NCBI RefSeq assembly: GCF_902497855.1
Contig: NZ_CABVHU010000008.1
Span: 186,001-250,000 of the forward strand
Length of the DNA stretch: 64,000 nt
DNA from: Pseudomonas fluorescens
GTDB lineage: Bacteria > Pseudomonadota > Gammaproteobacteria > Pseudomonadales > Pseudomonadaceae
Direction of reading: 5' to 3'
In this document: positions 1 through 8,673 of the stretch, piece by piece
Numbering within the stretch: the first letter of the stretch is position 1
How the letters are laid out: every line of letters starts with the position of its first letter
Made by a program: the position numbers and the translations under genes
The notes under the pieces: model-generated
Told to the model about the DNA's origin: nothing
The model's database searches: none
The model's input: the letters and a program-made list of their open reading frames with translations, nothing else

Positions 1-33
1 CCTACACATTTTCCATTGCTCAAGGACCGCGCC

Positions 34-858
34 ATGCCCGTTGCGTTGATTACCGGATGTTCCAGCGGCATTGGCCGCGCCCTGGCCGACACCTTCAAAG
101 GTGCCGGTTACCAAGTCTGGGCCACCGCCCGCCGGGCTGAAGACGTAGCGACCCTGGCGGCGGCCGGGTTTACCGCCGTGCAACTGGACGTCAACGATGG
201 CGTGGCACTTGAACGGTTGGGCGAGCGCATCGATCAGCAACTGGGTGGTCTCGATGTGCTCATCAACAACGCCGGTTATGGCGCGATGGGCCCACTGCTC
301 GACGGCGGAGTGCCGGCCATGCAGCGCCAGTTCGAAACCAACGTGTTCGCCATCGTCGGCGTGACCCGGGCACTGTTTCCGGCGTTGCGCCGGGCCAAGG
401 GTCTGGTGGTGAACATCGGCAGTGTGTCCGGCGTGTTGGTCACGCCGTTCGCCGGCGCCTACTGTGCCTCGAAAGCGGCGGTGCATGCCTTGAGCGATGC
501 GCTGCGCATGGAACTGGCGCCCATGGGTATTCGCGTCATGGAAGTGCAGCCGGGGGCTATCGCGTCCAGTTTCGCCAGGAATGCCGGGCATGAGGCCGAG
601 CAATTGATCAGCGAACAATCGCCCTGGTGGCCGCTGCGTGAAGGCATCCGGGCTCGGGCCAAGGCGTCCCAGGACAACCCGACCCCGGCGGGTGAATTTG
701 CCGCCGGTTTGCTCAAGGCCGTGCAACAGGATAAACCGCCAAGGCTGGTTCGCCTGGGCAATGGCAGCCGGGCGTTGCCGTTGCTGGCGGGGTTGGTGCC
801 CAAGGGGCTGCTGGAGTCGGGGTTGATGAAGCGGTTCGGGTTGCGGGGGCAGCTCTAG
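34..858 (+). CDS. SDR family NAD(P)-dependent oxidoreductase
   Basis: Classical short-chain dehydrogenase of 274 residues. The cofactor motif TGCSSGIG lies at about residues 7-14, NNAG at 78-81, and the catalytic set is Ser130, Tyr143 and Lys147 (YCASK). I chose the ATG giving MPVALITG because the Rossmann motif must start within the first ten residues; an in-frame TTG six codons upstream is possible but would put extra residues before the first strand. The long C-terminal tail (about 80 residues after YxxxK) resembles the retinol-dehydrogenase/17-beta-HSD-like subgroup. The substrate cannot be read from the sequence. It converges with the efflux operon, leaving only 5 bases between the two stop codons. 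Confidence 0.9.
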   Translation: MPVALITGCSSGIGRALADTFKGAGYQVWATARRAEDVATLAAAGFTAVQLDVNDGVALERLGERIDQQLGGLDVLINNAGYGAMGPLLDGGVPAMQRQFETNVFAIVGVTRALFPALRRAKGLVVNIGSVSGVLVTPFAGAYCASKAAVHALSDALRMELAPMGIRVMEVQPGAIASSFARNAGHEAEQLISEQSPWWPLREGIRARAKASQDNPTPAGEFAAGLLKAVQQDKPPRLVRLGNGSRALPLLAGLVPKGLLESGLMKRFGLRGQL

Positions 859-863
859 GACCC

Positions 864-1727
864 TTATTTCACATCTGCTTGTTTCACCACCACCGTACAC
901 GTAATCCCCGCCGCCAACAGCACCCCCTCCGGCACTTCATCGATATGAATCCGCACCGGCACTCGCTGTGCCAGGCGCACCCAGTTGAAGGTCGGGTTCA
1001 CATCCGCGATCAGCTCACGGCTCTCAGGGTTATCACGGTCATAGATACCGCGGGAAATACTCTCCACATGTCCCTTTAGCACTTCCCCACTCATCAACTG
1101 CATGTCGGCCTGATCGCCGACCCGCACGTGCGGAAGTTTGGTTTCTTCGAAGAAGCCATACACCCAGAACGAGTTCATATCGACCACGGCCATTTTCGCT
1201 TCGCCGATGCGCGCGTAGTCGCCGCGATGCACGTTGAGGTTGGTCACGTAGCCGTCCACCGCGGCGCGCACTTCTGTGCGTTTGAGGTTCAATTGCGCGG
1301 CTTCGAGCTGGGCCTGGGCATGCTGGTAATCGGCCAGGGCCGAGTCGGCGATGTTGCTGGCGTCGTCGCGGTTTTCCCGGGAGATCACCAGGTTGTCCAT
1401 GTCGGCGCGACGATGGGCGTTGACCTTGCGCATTTCCCAGGTCGACTTGCGCGAGGCCACCAGGGACTGCGCCTGTTTGACCGCAATGCGGTAATGCTCG
1501 GGATCGATGCGCATCAACAGATCGCCCTTCTTCACCAGCTGGTTATCGCGCACCGGTACGTCCACCACTTCCCCGGTGACGTCGGCGGCGACATTGATGA
1601 TGTCGGCGCGCACCCGGCCATCACGGGTCCATGGCGTATTCATGTAGTGCTCCCACAGGGTGCGGCCGATCCAGATCGCGAGGACCAGCACCAGCAAGGT
1701 GGCGAGCAGACTGAAAAGCTTTTTCAT
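864..1727 (-). CDS. HlyD/AaeA-type periplasmic adaptor subunit
   Basis: Membrane-fusion (adaptor) protein of 287 residues that would link an inner-membrane pump to an outer-membrane channel. One N-terminal membrane anchor (about residues 4-24) is followed by a biotinyl-lipoyl-like half motif, a helical hairpin around residues 80-150, the second lipoyl half (RAAVDGYVTNLNV) and a beta-barrel. Length and pattern match AaeA/EmrA-type adaptors. It is the last gene of an operon with outer-membrane factor, FUSC protein and DUF1656 protein, the usual aromatic carboxylic acid efflux set. Export of hydroxybenzoate-like acids is inferred from AaeAB homologues; the substrate itself is not visible. Confidence 0.9.
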   Translation of the reverse strand: MKKLFSLLATLLVLVLAIWIGRTLWEHYMNTPWTRDGRVRADIINVAADVTGEVVDVPVRDNQLVKKGDLLMRIDPEHYRIAVKQAQSLVASRKSTWEMRKVNAHRRADMDNLVISRENRDDASNIADSALADYQHAQAQLEAAQLNLKRTEVRAAVDGYVTNLNVHRGDYARIGEAKMAVVDMNSFWVYGFFEETKLPHVRVGDQADMQLMSGEVLKGHVESISRGIYDRDNPESRELIADVNPTFNWVRLAQRVPVRIHIDEVPEGVLLAAGITCTVVVKQADVK

Positions 1728-1752
1728 CAGGGCCTTCTTCAGTGATAGAGAG

Positions 1753-1953
1753 TCAACGGTAGATAGTCAGCGCCAGGGCGCCGAACAGACAGGTAAACAG
1801 ACTTAGGCGCAACAGCGCCGGGTGCCAGAAGAAACGGTACAGGTCGAACCCGGACAGGAATCGGTCTAGCGCCCAGGCCAGCGCCGCGGCGATGAAAAAC
1901 ATCAGCGTCATGGTGGGCATGTAGACGCCGTGGAAGGCGATTTCACGGGGCAT
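1753..1953 (-). CDS. DUF1656 small membrane protein of the efflux operon
   Basis: A 66-residue protein with two predicted membrane helices (about residues 12-29 and 43-63), matching the DUF1656/AaeX-type partner always found between FUSC and HlyD genes. The ATG giving MPREIAF is preceded by AAGGA at good distance; a TTG two codons earlier is the alternative. It overlaps the end of the FUSC gene by 11 bases, which suggests translational coupling. Its molecular role in the pump is unknown. Confidence 0.88.
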   Translation of the reverse strand: MPREIAFHGVYMPTMTLMFFIAAALAWALDRFLSGFDLYRFFWHPALLRLSLFTCLFGALALTIYR

Positions 1954-4135
1954 GTTCAAGTCCTTGAGGCGGGGTGTTCACGTACGCGGCGAGCGGCGAT
2001 TGCGGATCGAGCAACGAGGTGCGGATGAAGTGCAGGTAGCTCTTCACCCGGCGCAATGCCGAGGTGTCGAAGTGCGGGGCGAAGGGTTCGTCGGTGGCTT
2101 GCACGCGGCTGATGGCGTGGTCCACGGCGATCAGAGCGCGCTGCAGATTGCTCTGGCTCGGCTGCAGAAACAGCCGCACCAGCGAGCGGCCCATCACCCG
2201 GATTGCCTGGCGCCACGGCTGGGATTCGGCGTAGGCCGGATGCACCGGCAGGATCGCCTGTTCCTTGCGCAACTCGATGATCGCGTGGCCGACTTCCAGC
2301 ACCACGAACATCCAGCGCAGCAAGTGCCGTTGCACCTGCGGCTGACCCGCGGCGAGGCCATAGGCCTGGTGCAGCAAATCCCGCGTGCTGCTTTCAAAAC
2401 CCGACGCCAGGCCTTTGAGCTTGCCGCTGATCGCATACACCACTTGCCCGCGCAGATCCTGCTCCAGCCGACGCCATAACCAGCGGCTGTTGGGCGGCAG
2501 GATGATTGCCCCGGCCGCGGCGCAGACCAGCATGCCGAGCACCATGGCGATGTAATCGTTGATGAAGGCGTAGGGGTTGTAGACAGTGAGGTTGTCCGGC
2601 ACTGAACCGGTGCTGAAGAAGATCAACAAACCCAGACCGACACCGGCGTATTGCGGCCGCGACGACAGGAACGAACCCAGCACAATCACCGGCGCGAGCA
2701 TCACGCAGAGCAAGGGAAAACCATCGATCCACGGGAAGATGAAAAACATCTCGACGAAGCCGATCAGCGCCCCGAGCAGGGTGCCGCAGGCCATCTGGAA
2801 CGCCATGCGTTTCGGGTTCGGTGTCGCGGCGGACAGCCCCACGGTGGCGGCGGCGATCAGGGTCATGGTCGCCCCGCTAGGCCACGCCGTGGCAACCCAA
2901 TAGCTGCCCAGCACCAGCAGAATGAACGCGGCGCGAATTCCCGAGGCGGCTGATGCCAGCCAGTTGGTTTGCGGGGTGAACGGTTCGTCCCAGCGTTCCC
3001 GCTCGTGGCTGTGATCGGCCAGGGAGGCATGGGTCTGTGCATAACTGTGCAAGTCGTCGACGAAGCGATAAAGCAATTCGTAGGCGGTGTGAAAATCCAG
3101 CTGCTCGGCATCGCTCGGATCGCTCTGCTCAAACGTCGCCCGCAGGCTGCGGACTTTCGCCGGCAAGTCTGCCTTGTAACTCGTCAATGCAGATGTCAGC
3201 CGTGCGGCGTCGGGACTGGTCAGGGCGCGACCGCTGAAACCGTCGAGCAATTCGGCGAGATCCTGCAGACCCGGCTTGATCGCCGCGACAACGTGATCGG
3301 TGCCATTGCTGCGCAAGCGTTCGAGCAATTGGTGCAAGGCGTTGAACCGGGTGGTGATGCCCATGAACTCACTGTTCAAGCGACTGAGCCGACCGTTGCG
3401 CCGACGCATGTGCGGATCTTCGAATACCGTGACGCTGCGCAGCCCTTCCAGGCCGACAGCCTCGGCGATAAAGCGCACGTTGCTCGCTTCGAACGCGTCA
3501 CGCTGGCTGCGGCCGCGCAAGCCATCGGTGACGAACAACGCGAACACGCCGAAGCGCTGATACAGGGCATTGCGCATCGCGGCGCTGGCGGTTTGCGGCA
3601 GGATCGCGGCGCTGACCACGGTGGCGCAGAGAATCCCCAGGGAGATTTCCAGCACCCGCCACACAGCAGCCATGAATGCGCCATCCGGGTGTGCCAGCGC
3701 AGGCAAGCCCACCATCGCGGCGGTGTACCCGGCGAGTACAAAACCATAGGCGCGAAAGTTGCGATAACGCGCCGCGCCGGCCGAGCAAATGCCCACCCAT
3801 ATCGCCAGCGAACCGAGGAACAGTTCGGTGTTCTGTGCGAACAAGGCAATCAGCGCGACCATCACCGCCGACCCGGCCAGGGTGCCGAGGAAGCGATAAA
3901 AACTCTTGGCGAACACCTGGCCGCTTTGCGGCTGCATGACGATGAACACGGTGATCATCGCCGTGCGCGGTTGCGGCAATTCCAGGCGCATCGCCAGCCA
4001 CAGCGTCAGGAACGCGGCGAACAGCACTTTGAAAATGTAGACCCAGGTCACGCCATCGCTGCGTGCCCAGTCGAAAAACCCCCGGCGCCATTCCAGGGAA
4101 TACAGCCAGCGCAAGGGTGCGGGCAAGGGAGTCAT
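1943..4135 (-). CDS. FUSC family inner-membrane transporter (AaeB-like)
   Basis: A 730-residue fusaric-acid-resistance/AaeB type efflux protein. Two blocks of hydrophobic helices (roughly residues 25-180 and 385-530) are each followed by a soluble region, the duplicated FUSC arrangement. The start at MTPLPAPLRWLYSLEW is preferred because the in-frame upstream extension reads through REP sequence. It probably drives export of aromatic acids with the adaptor, DUF1656 protein and outer-membrane factor encoded beside it. A REP pair lies between this gene and the upstream outer-membrane factor gene, so the operon may be processed or attenuated there. Confidence 0.9.
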   Translation of the reverse strand: MTPLPAPLRWLYSLEWRRGFFDWARSDGVTWVYIFKVLFAAFLTLWLAMRLELPQPRTAMITVFIVMQPQSGQVFAKSFYRFLGTLAGSAVMVALIALFAQNTELFLGSLAIWVGICSAGAARYRNFRAYGFVLAGYTAAMVGLPALAHPDGAFMAAVWRVLEISLGILCATVVSAAILPQTASAAMRNALYQRFGVFALFVTDGLRGRSQRDAFEASNVRFIAEAVGLEGLRSVTVFEDPHMRRRNGRLSRLNSEFMGITTRFNALHQLLERLRSNGTDHVVAAIKPGLQDLAELLDGFSGRALTSPDAARLTSALTSYKADLPAKVRSLRATFEQSDPSDAEQLDFHTAYELLYRFVDDLHSYAQTHASLADHSHERERWDEPFTPQTNWLASAASGIRAAFILLVLGSYWVATAWPSGATMTLIAAATVGLSAATPNPKRMAFQMACGTLLGALIGFVEMFFIFPWIDGFPLLCVMLAPVIVLGSFLSSRPQYAGVGLGLLIFFSTGSVPDNLTVYNPYAFINDYIAMVLGMLVCAAAGAIILPPNSRWLWRRLEQDLRGQVVYAISGKLKGLASGFESSTRDLLHQAYGLAAGQPQVQRHLLRWMFVVLEVGHAIIELRKEQAILPVHPAYAESQPWRQAIRVMGRSLVRLFLQPSQSNLQRALIAVDHAISRVQATDEPFAPHFDTSALRRVKSYLHFIRTSLLDPQSPLAAYVNTPPQGLEHAP

Positions 4136-4180
4136 GGAATCCTGCTCAATGGTCGAAGGTGGCACGGCGAAAACTGATCC

Positions 4181-4274
4181 CCTGTAGGAGCTGGCTTGCC
4201 AGCGAAGGCGGTAGCACATTCAACATATGTGTTGTCCGACAGGACGCCTTCGCTGGCAAGCCAGCTCCTACAGG
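4181..4274. repeat. REP doublet inside the efflux operon
   Basis: Two inverted copies of the core CTGTAGGAGCTGGCTTGCCA face each other across about 35 bases. It lies between two genes of one operon (outer-membrane factor and FUSC) rather than at an operon end, so a stem-loop in the mRNA could change the relative dose of the two products. Confidence 0.9.
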
Positions 4275-4282
4275 TTTTGTGT

Positions 4283-5794
4283 TCAATTCGAGAGGCTCGT
4301 GAGGATGGCCGGGGTTTTCGGTGCGGTGGTCTGGCTGTCTTTCGGCACATCGTTACCTGCGCCCAACCCACCGCCGAGCGCCGTCACCAGTTCGGCATGA
4401 GCACTGAGCCGCGCGGCCTGCACCTGTTGCTGGACCTGCTGCTGCTTGAACAACAGGGTCTGGGCGTTGAGCACGTTGAGGTAGTCAGTCAGCCCACGCT
4501 GATAAGCGATCATCGCGATGTCGTAGGTCTTCTGCGCAGTGGCCACCGACTCGGCGGCAAAGCTTTGCTGCTTGTCCATGGACTCGCGACGGATCAACTG
4601 ATCGGAGATGTTCTTCAGCGCATTGACCAGCGTCTGGTTGTACCTGGCCACGGCAATGTCATAACCGGCCGAGGCCTCGCCCAGCTCCGAACGCAAGCGA
4701 CCGCCGTCGAAGATCGGCAACGAGATCGCCGGGCCGACGCTGTAGTTGAGTTTCTGGCCGGTCAAAAACTCCAGCGCCCCGCCGCCGGTGGCCATGTAGC
4801 CGAGGCTGCCGACCAGGTCGACGTTGGGATAGAAACCCGCGTGAGCGACATCGATTCCCCGCGCCTGCGCCGCCACTTGCCAGCGGCTGGCGACCACGTC
4901 CGGACGCTGACCGAGCAGTTGCGCCGGCAGCGACGACGGCAATTTCAGCGCCGCGCCCAACGACAATGTCGGCCGTTGCAACTGCGCGCCCTCGCCCGGC
5001 CCTTTGCCAGCCAAGGCGGCCAGTTGATTACGGCTCAGGGCGATTTCCTCGTCCAGCGCATCGATCTGGCGATGGGTTTCCGGCAACGGCGTTTCGGCCT
5101 GGCTGACTTCGAAATGCGTGCCGATTCCGCCGTCGAGGCGCTTTTGCGCCAAGTCGAGGATTTGTTGTTGCTGTTTCAGGGTGGCGGCGACGATGTCCCG
5201 TTGCGCGTAGTGCAACGAGAGTTCGATGTAGGCGCGCACCACGTTGTTCTGCAATTCGAGCTGGGCCAGGCGGGCTTCGGCGGCACTCATGTGGGCCAGG
5301 TCCACGGCGCGTTCGGTGGCATTGCTTTCGCGCCCCCAGAGATCGAGCGCGTAGCTGAAGCCCAGCGCCGCATTGTTGTCCCAGGTGGTGGTGTTGGCCA
5401 GATCGCCGGGGCCGTAGAACTGATCGGTGGGCCAGTTGTGGCGCTTGAGGGTGGACTCGCCATTGACCTGCAGCGATTCGGCGGACTGCGCGATGCCCGC
5501 CATGGATCTGGCCTGGCGCACCCGGGCGGCGGCCATGGCGATGGTCGGGCTGCCTTGCACGGCGAGGTCGATCCAGCGGTTCAGTTGCGGGTCGCCATAC
5601 GCCTGCCACCATTGCGCGGCGGGCCAGTGGGCGTCCTGCGCAGCGCTCTGGATGGCTTGGTCGGTGGCCAGTGAATTGGCCTCCAGTGCCTTGCCCTGCG
5701 GGGCAATGCCGGCAGTTCCGATGCAGCCGCTGATTGCCAGGGTTAAAGCCAAAACACTGAGCGTCTTTAGCGCTCTGTTGATGCGACGCGGCAC
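4283..5794 (-). CDS. Outer-membrane efflux lipoprotein (NodT/OprM family)
   Basis: TolC-like outer-membrane factor of 503 residues. Translation most likely starts at a GTG (V/M-PRRINRALK) preceded by CAGGAA; the longer frame runs into REP DNA. A lipoprotein signal ends in LAISGC, so the mature protein would be acylated at that cysteine. The two OEP repeats are visible as a duplicated pattern of long amphipathic helices and beta segments (for example the two QRPDVV and ISLPIFDGGRL regions). It is first in the efflux operon and divergent from the LysR gene, as in other AaeR/AaeXAB-like loci. Confidence 0.9.
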   Translation of the reverse strand: MPRRINRALKTLSVLALTLAISGCIGTAGIAPQGKALEANSLATDQAIQSAAQDAHWPAAQWWQAYGDPQLNRWIDLAVQGSPTIAMAAARVRQARSMAGIAQSAESLQVNGESTLKRHNWPTDQFYGPGDLANTTTWDNNAALGFSYALDLWGRESNATERAVDLAHMSAAEARLAQLELQNNVVRAYIELSLHYAQRDIVAATLKQQQQILDLAQKRLDGGIGTHFEVSQAETPLPETHRQIDALDEEIALSRNQLAALAGKGPGEGAQLQRPTLSLGAALKLPSSLPAQLLGQRPDVVASRWQVAAQARGIDVAHAGFYPNVDLVGSLGYMATGGGALEFLTGQKLNYSVGPAISLPIFDGGRLRSELGEASAGYDIAVARYNQTLVNALKNISDQLIRRESMDKQQSFAAESVATAQKTYDIAMIAYQRGLTDYLNVLNAQTLLFKQQQVQQQVQAARLSAHAELVTALGGGLGAGNDVPKDSQTTAPKTPAILTSLSN

Positions 5795-5823
5795 TGCTGC
5801 GATTTCCTGAAAGAAGGGGTGCC

Positions 5824-5918
5824 CCTGTAGGAGCCAGGCTTGCCGGCGAAGAACGATGACGCGGTGCAACAGATGCATCGCGTCATCGTTCTTCGCCGGC
5901 AAGCCTGGCTCCTACAGG
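5824..5918. repeat. REP doublet
   Basis: Near-perfect inverted pair with core GTAGGAGCCAGGCTTGCCGG; the internal part GAACGATGACGCG is also mirrored, so the whole 95 bases form one long hairpin. It sits in the divergent promoter region upstream of the outer-membrane factor gene. Confidence 0.9.
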
Positions 5919-6065
5919 GTGCACGCAATTCTAGGGGGCGGCTGGAAGGGCGATAAGTCGGGATTCTTGTGAATCTTTGTTACCGTTAACGCGATAATCC
6001 CTTTGTCGGGGTCTCAGCCACTGAAACTTCGTGTCACAATTTGCCATCGAACCCGAGAGCACCCC

Positions 6066-7034
6066 ATGGACACTTTGCAAAACATGCGCGCCTTCAGTTA
6101 CGTGGCCGAGGCCGGCAGCTTCACCGCCGCCGCCGTGCAACTCGACACCACCACGGCCAACGTGTCGCGCGCGGTCTCCAACCTGGAAGCCCACCTGCAA
6201 ACCCGCCTGCTCAACCGCACTACCCGCCGCATCGCCCTGACCGAGGCCGGCAAACGCTACCTGTTGCGCTGCGAGCAGATCCTGGCCTATGTCGAAGAAG
6301 CCGAAGCCGAAGCCAGCGACGCCCACGCGCGTCCGGCCGGGCAACTCAAGGTGCACACCATGACCGGCATCGGTCAGCACTTCGTGATCGACGCCATCGC
6401 CCGCTACCGCAGAACCCACCCCGACGTCACCTTCGACCTGACCCTGGCCAACCGCGTACCGGACCTGCTGGACGAGGGCTATGACGTGTCCATCGTCCTC
6501 GCCAGCGAACTGCCGGATTCGGGCTTCGTCTCCCAGCGCCTGGGCATCACCTACAGCATCGTTTGCGCCTCGCCGGCCTATGTAAAAGCCAACGGCTGCG
6601 CCCATAAACCCAGCGACCTGCTCAATCACGCCTGCCTGCGCCTGGTCAGCCCGGTGATTCCCCTGGAAAAATGGACCTTCGACGGCCCGGAAGGCCAGGA
6701 AATGGTCACCATCAACAGCTCCCCCTTTCTGGTGAATTCCGCCGACGCGATGACCACCGCGATCATCAGCGGCATGGGGGTTGGCGTGTTGCCGGTGTAC
6801 GCGGCCATCGAAGGACTACGCAATGGCACGCTGGTGCGGGTGATGCCGAACTACCGCTCCCAGGAATTGAACCTGTATGCGATCTACCCGTCGCGCCAGT
6901 ACCTGGATGCGAAGATCAAGACCTGGGTCGAATACTTGCGCGGGTCGTTGCCGGAGATATTGGCGGCACATCAGGCGGAACTGGCGGCGTATGAGTTGAG
7001 CGGGAGCCTGGGTGGGGTTCGGTTGGCGAATTGA
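6066..7034 (+). CDS. LysR family regulator, probable controller of the divergent efflux operon
   Basis: A 322-residue LysR-type regulator: winged helix-turn-helix in the first 60 residues (FTAAAVQLDTTTANVSRAVS), linker helix, then a substrate-binding domain. The start MDTLQNMRAF is the standard LTTR N-terminus; the frame is open 21 codons further up but with no plausible start signal. Divergence from the AaeAB-like operon across about 270 bases suggests an AaeR-like activator responding to an aromatic acid. The inducer is not deducible. Confidence 0.9.
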   Translation: MDTLQNMRAFSYVAEAGSFTAAAVQLDTTTANVSRAVSNLEAHLQTRLLNRTTRRIALTEAGKRYLLRCEQILAYVEEAEAEASDAHARPAGQLKVHTMTGIGQHFVIDAIARYRRTHPDVTFDLTLANRVPDLLDEGYDVSIVLASELPDSGFVSQRLGITYSIVCASPAYVKANGCAHKPSDLLNHACLRLVSPVIPLEKWTFDGPEGQEMVTINSSPFLVNSADAMTTAIISGMGVGVLPVYAAIEGLRNGTLVRVMPNYRSQELNLYAIYPSRQYLDAKIKTWVEYLRGSLPEILAAHQAELAAYELSGSLGGVRLAN

Positions 7035-7067
7035 CCACCGACTATTGGCGTACCGACCACCGACTAC

Positions 7068-7169
7068 TGTAGGAGCGAGCTTGCTCGCGATGGTCGTTAA
7101 CGATAACGCTGTAAACCAGACATCCAGTGCTGGCCTCACGTTTTTCGCGAGCGAGCTCGCTCCTACAAG
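7068..7169. repeat. REP doublet
   Basis: Inverted pair with core GTAGGAGCGAGCTTGCTCGCGA, just downstream of the LysR gene. The spacer (about 50 bases) is not conserved with that of the other doublets. Confidence 0.88.
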
Positions 7170-7246
7170 GGGCGTGATGTCTGAGGATGTTTCCCACATG
7201 TTCTGTCGGTTGTCGTGTGGGAAGCGAAATAGGTAGGCTTTGGGGG

Positions 7247-7415
7247 TCGCTGACGAATCAGCGATCAGGCCTGGAAAACCTGACCACTACCACAGCTCAT
7301 GGCATACTGCGGCGCTTTTTTATGCTCGCAATGTTATGGCGGCTGTGCGCGGGAGACCTTCGGGTCTGCCGGCTTTGGTCTGTGGTCCGGTTTTTCCAGT
7401 CCGCGCACAGCTGCC
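7247..7415 (+). ncRNA. Structured leader upstream of the DUF6124 gene
   Basis: This 170-base stretch would fold strongly as RNA. TCGCTGA/TCAGCGA form a hairpin with a CGAA loop (7247-7264), and TCAGG/CCTGA a second one (7265-7283). A 15-bp stem then pairs 7338-7352 with 7401-7415, with one G-U pair. It encloses a UUCG tetraloop hairpin (AGACC at 7354-7358, GGTCT at 7363-7367) and a CCGG/CCGG hairpin (7369-7372 with 7387-7390), so a three-way junction. CTGGAAAAC occurs in both the upstream and downstream flanks. I recall similar elements before DUF3077/DUF6124 genes in Pseudomonas. A cis-regulatory leader or small RNA is inferred. Confidence 0.5.
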
Positions 7416-7478
7416 ACCCTATCGTCTGGAAAACGAAAAGTGGCGGTCCTGACACGCAGACCATAGAGATACGCCCTC

Positions 7479-7784
7479 ATGTTTAAGCCGACGCCTAATC
7501 CCCCTGAAGCTGACTGCATTTCCTCACCAGAACCACTCACCTTCAAAGCCTCCTTCCCGCCCCACACACCCAGCCATCTATTCGTCGTCGCCCCCAACAT
7601 CAAGACCGAAACCCTACTCGTCCACGCCAGCGAATCCCTCGCCTCGGCCAGTGTCATGGCCAGTGACCTCGCCGGATTCCTCGAAGGCCCGCATCGCAAC
7701 ACCATGCTGGGCATCCAGCAGGTGATCATGCTGGGTGAACTGGCCGTCAATCGCGCGCTGGACAATGTCGATCCGCAGGATTAA
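7479..7784 (+). CDS. DUF6124 family protein
   Basis: A 101-residue protein of a Pseudomonas-restricted family of unknown function (DUF6124, formerly DUF3077-like): proline-rich N-terminus beginning MFKPTPNPP, then a helical region with the family pattern HASESLASAS...DLAGFLEG...MLGIQQVIMLGELAVNRALD. No signal peptide or membrane helix. The Shine-Dalgarno sequence is weak (only GAGA about 12 bases upstream), so the folded leader may govern translation. Function unknown. Confidence 0.8.
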   Translation: MFKPTPNPPEADCISSPEPLTFKASFPPHTPSHLFVVAPNIKTETLLVHASESLASASVMASDLAGFLEGPHRNTMLGIQQVIMLGELAVNRALDNVDPQD

Positions 7785-7798
7785 AAATCCGCGCCAGG

Positions 7799-8189
7799 CC
7801 CTGTAGGAGCTAGCTGCCCGGCGATCGCTACAACGAGGTGTGCCTGACACGCCGCTATCGCTGGCGAGCCAGGTCCTACAAGGGTTCCGAGTACATCCGG
7901 GAAATCAGGTCGGCTTTCGGGCCGCCTTCGCGAGCAGGCTCGCTCCCACATTTTGATCTGGGTACATCTGTAAGAGATTGGTCGGCTGGCAGGCCGCTAT
8001 CGCTGGCGAGCCAGGTCCTACAGGGGGTTATGGGGGACATCCGCAGAAACAGGTCGGCTGTCGGGCCGCCAAGATCAAGATCAAAAGATCGCAGCCTTCG
8101 GCAGCTCCTACCTTGGGTCAGCGTATTTCTGAGAGAGATTGGTTGGCTGGCAGGCCGCCTTCGCTGGCAAGCCAGCTCCTACAAAAGAT
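7799..8189. repeat. Cluster of several REP elements
   Basis: At least five REP cores in both orientations and of different subtypes: an inverted pair at about 7799-7880, a GCGAGCAGGCTCGCTCCCACA core near 7927-7953, a GCTGGCGAGCCAGGTCCTACAGG core near 7997-8022, a divergent one with GATCAAGATCAAAAGATC near 8070-8110, and GCTTCGCTGGCAAGCC-type near 8158-8182. No credible coding region exists here; the open frames are read-through of the palindromes. Confidence 0.8.
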
Positions 8190-8670
8190 CGGCGCACACC
8201 ACCACTCCCCACCACTCATCAGGCCGAGCGTTAGCTCGCCTGCAGCTCTTGATCTTGATCTTGATCCACCCGCCCCGTCGGGAGGCTGAGTGGAGGTGTT
8301 CATCCGGGGAGTGGCGCGCAGCGCCGTTCGACGCAGTCGAACACGCTGCATGTAGGTCGTCGCGAAGCAGACCGGAGGGCAGTGTCCCCGGATGGACACC
8401 GGAGCGAAGGAACGCCGAGCCTTAGCGAGGGGCCGGACGCTTGGGGCGAGCCTTTTTTTGCTTACTTTTTTTTGGCGTTTGAAAAAAAAGTGAGTCGCCG
8501 TAAGGGCGAAACCCTAAGTAGCCGTTACCGCAGCAACGGATATGTACCCAGTCAACCCACAACATGGTCGGCCCAAAGGCCGCCAAGTCCAAAAGATCCC
8601 AGCCATCTCGCACAACCCCAGGGAAGAATGTTAGCGTGCTTGGCATTCACCAAGCCCGACGAGCCCTTCC
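8190..8670. other. Non-coding structured block, possible long dispersed repeat
   Basis: No plausible gene was found. Several perfect inverted repeats are nested here: ATCCGGGGA (8302-8310) with TCCCCGGAT (8385-8393); inside it GTTCGAC-GCA-GTCGAAC (8326-8342); overlapping its right arm GTGTCC/GGACAC (8382-8399); and further on an A8/T8 hairpin around TTTTTTTTGGCGTTTGAAAA and a CCGTT/AACGG hairpin near 8523-8540. A GATCTTGATCTTGATC run near 8248-8266 is complementary to the GATCAAGATC run near 8070, so the pair brackets the REP region. It resembles long non-coding repeats described in P. fluorescens, but I cannot name the family. Confidence 0.45.
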
Positions 8671-8673
8671 CCC

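Noticed and set aside
7838..8425. A 195-codon open frame through the REP cluster
   Set aside because: It is made by translating REP palindromes, repeating Arg-Trp-Gln-Ala-Ser-like units without fold, and no ribosome-binding site.
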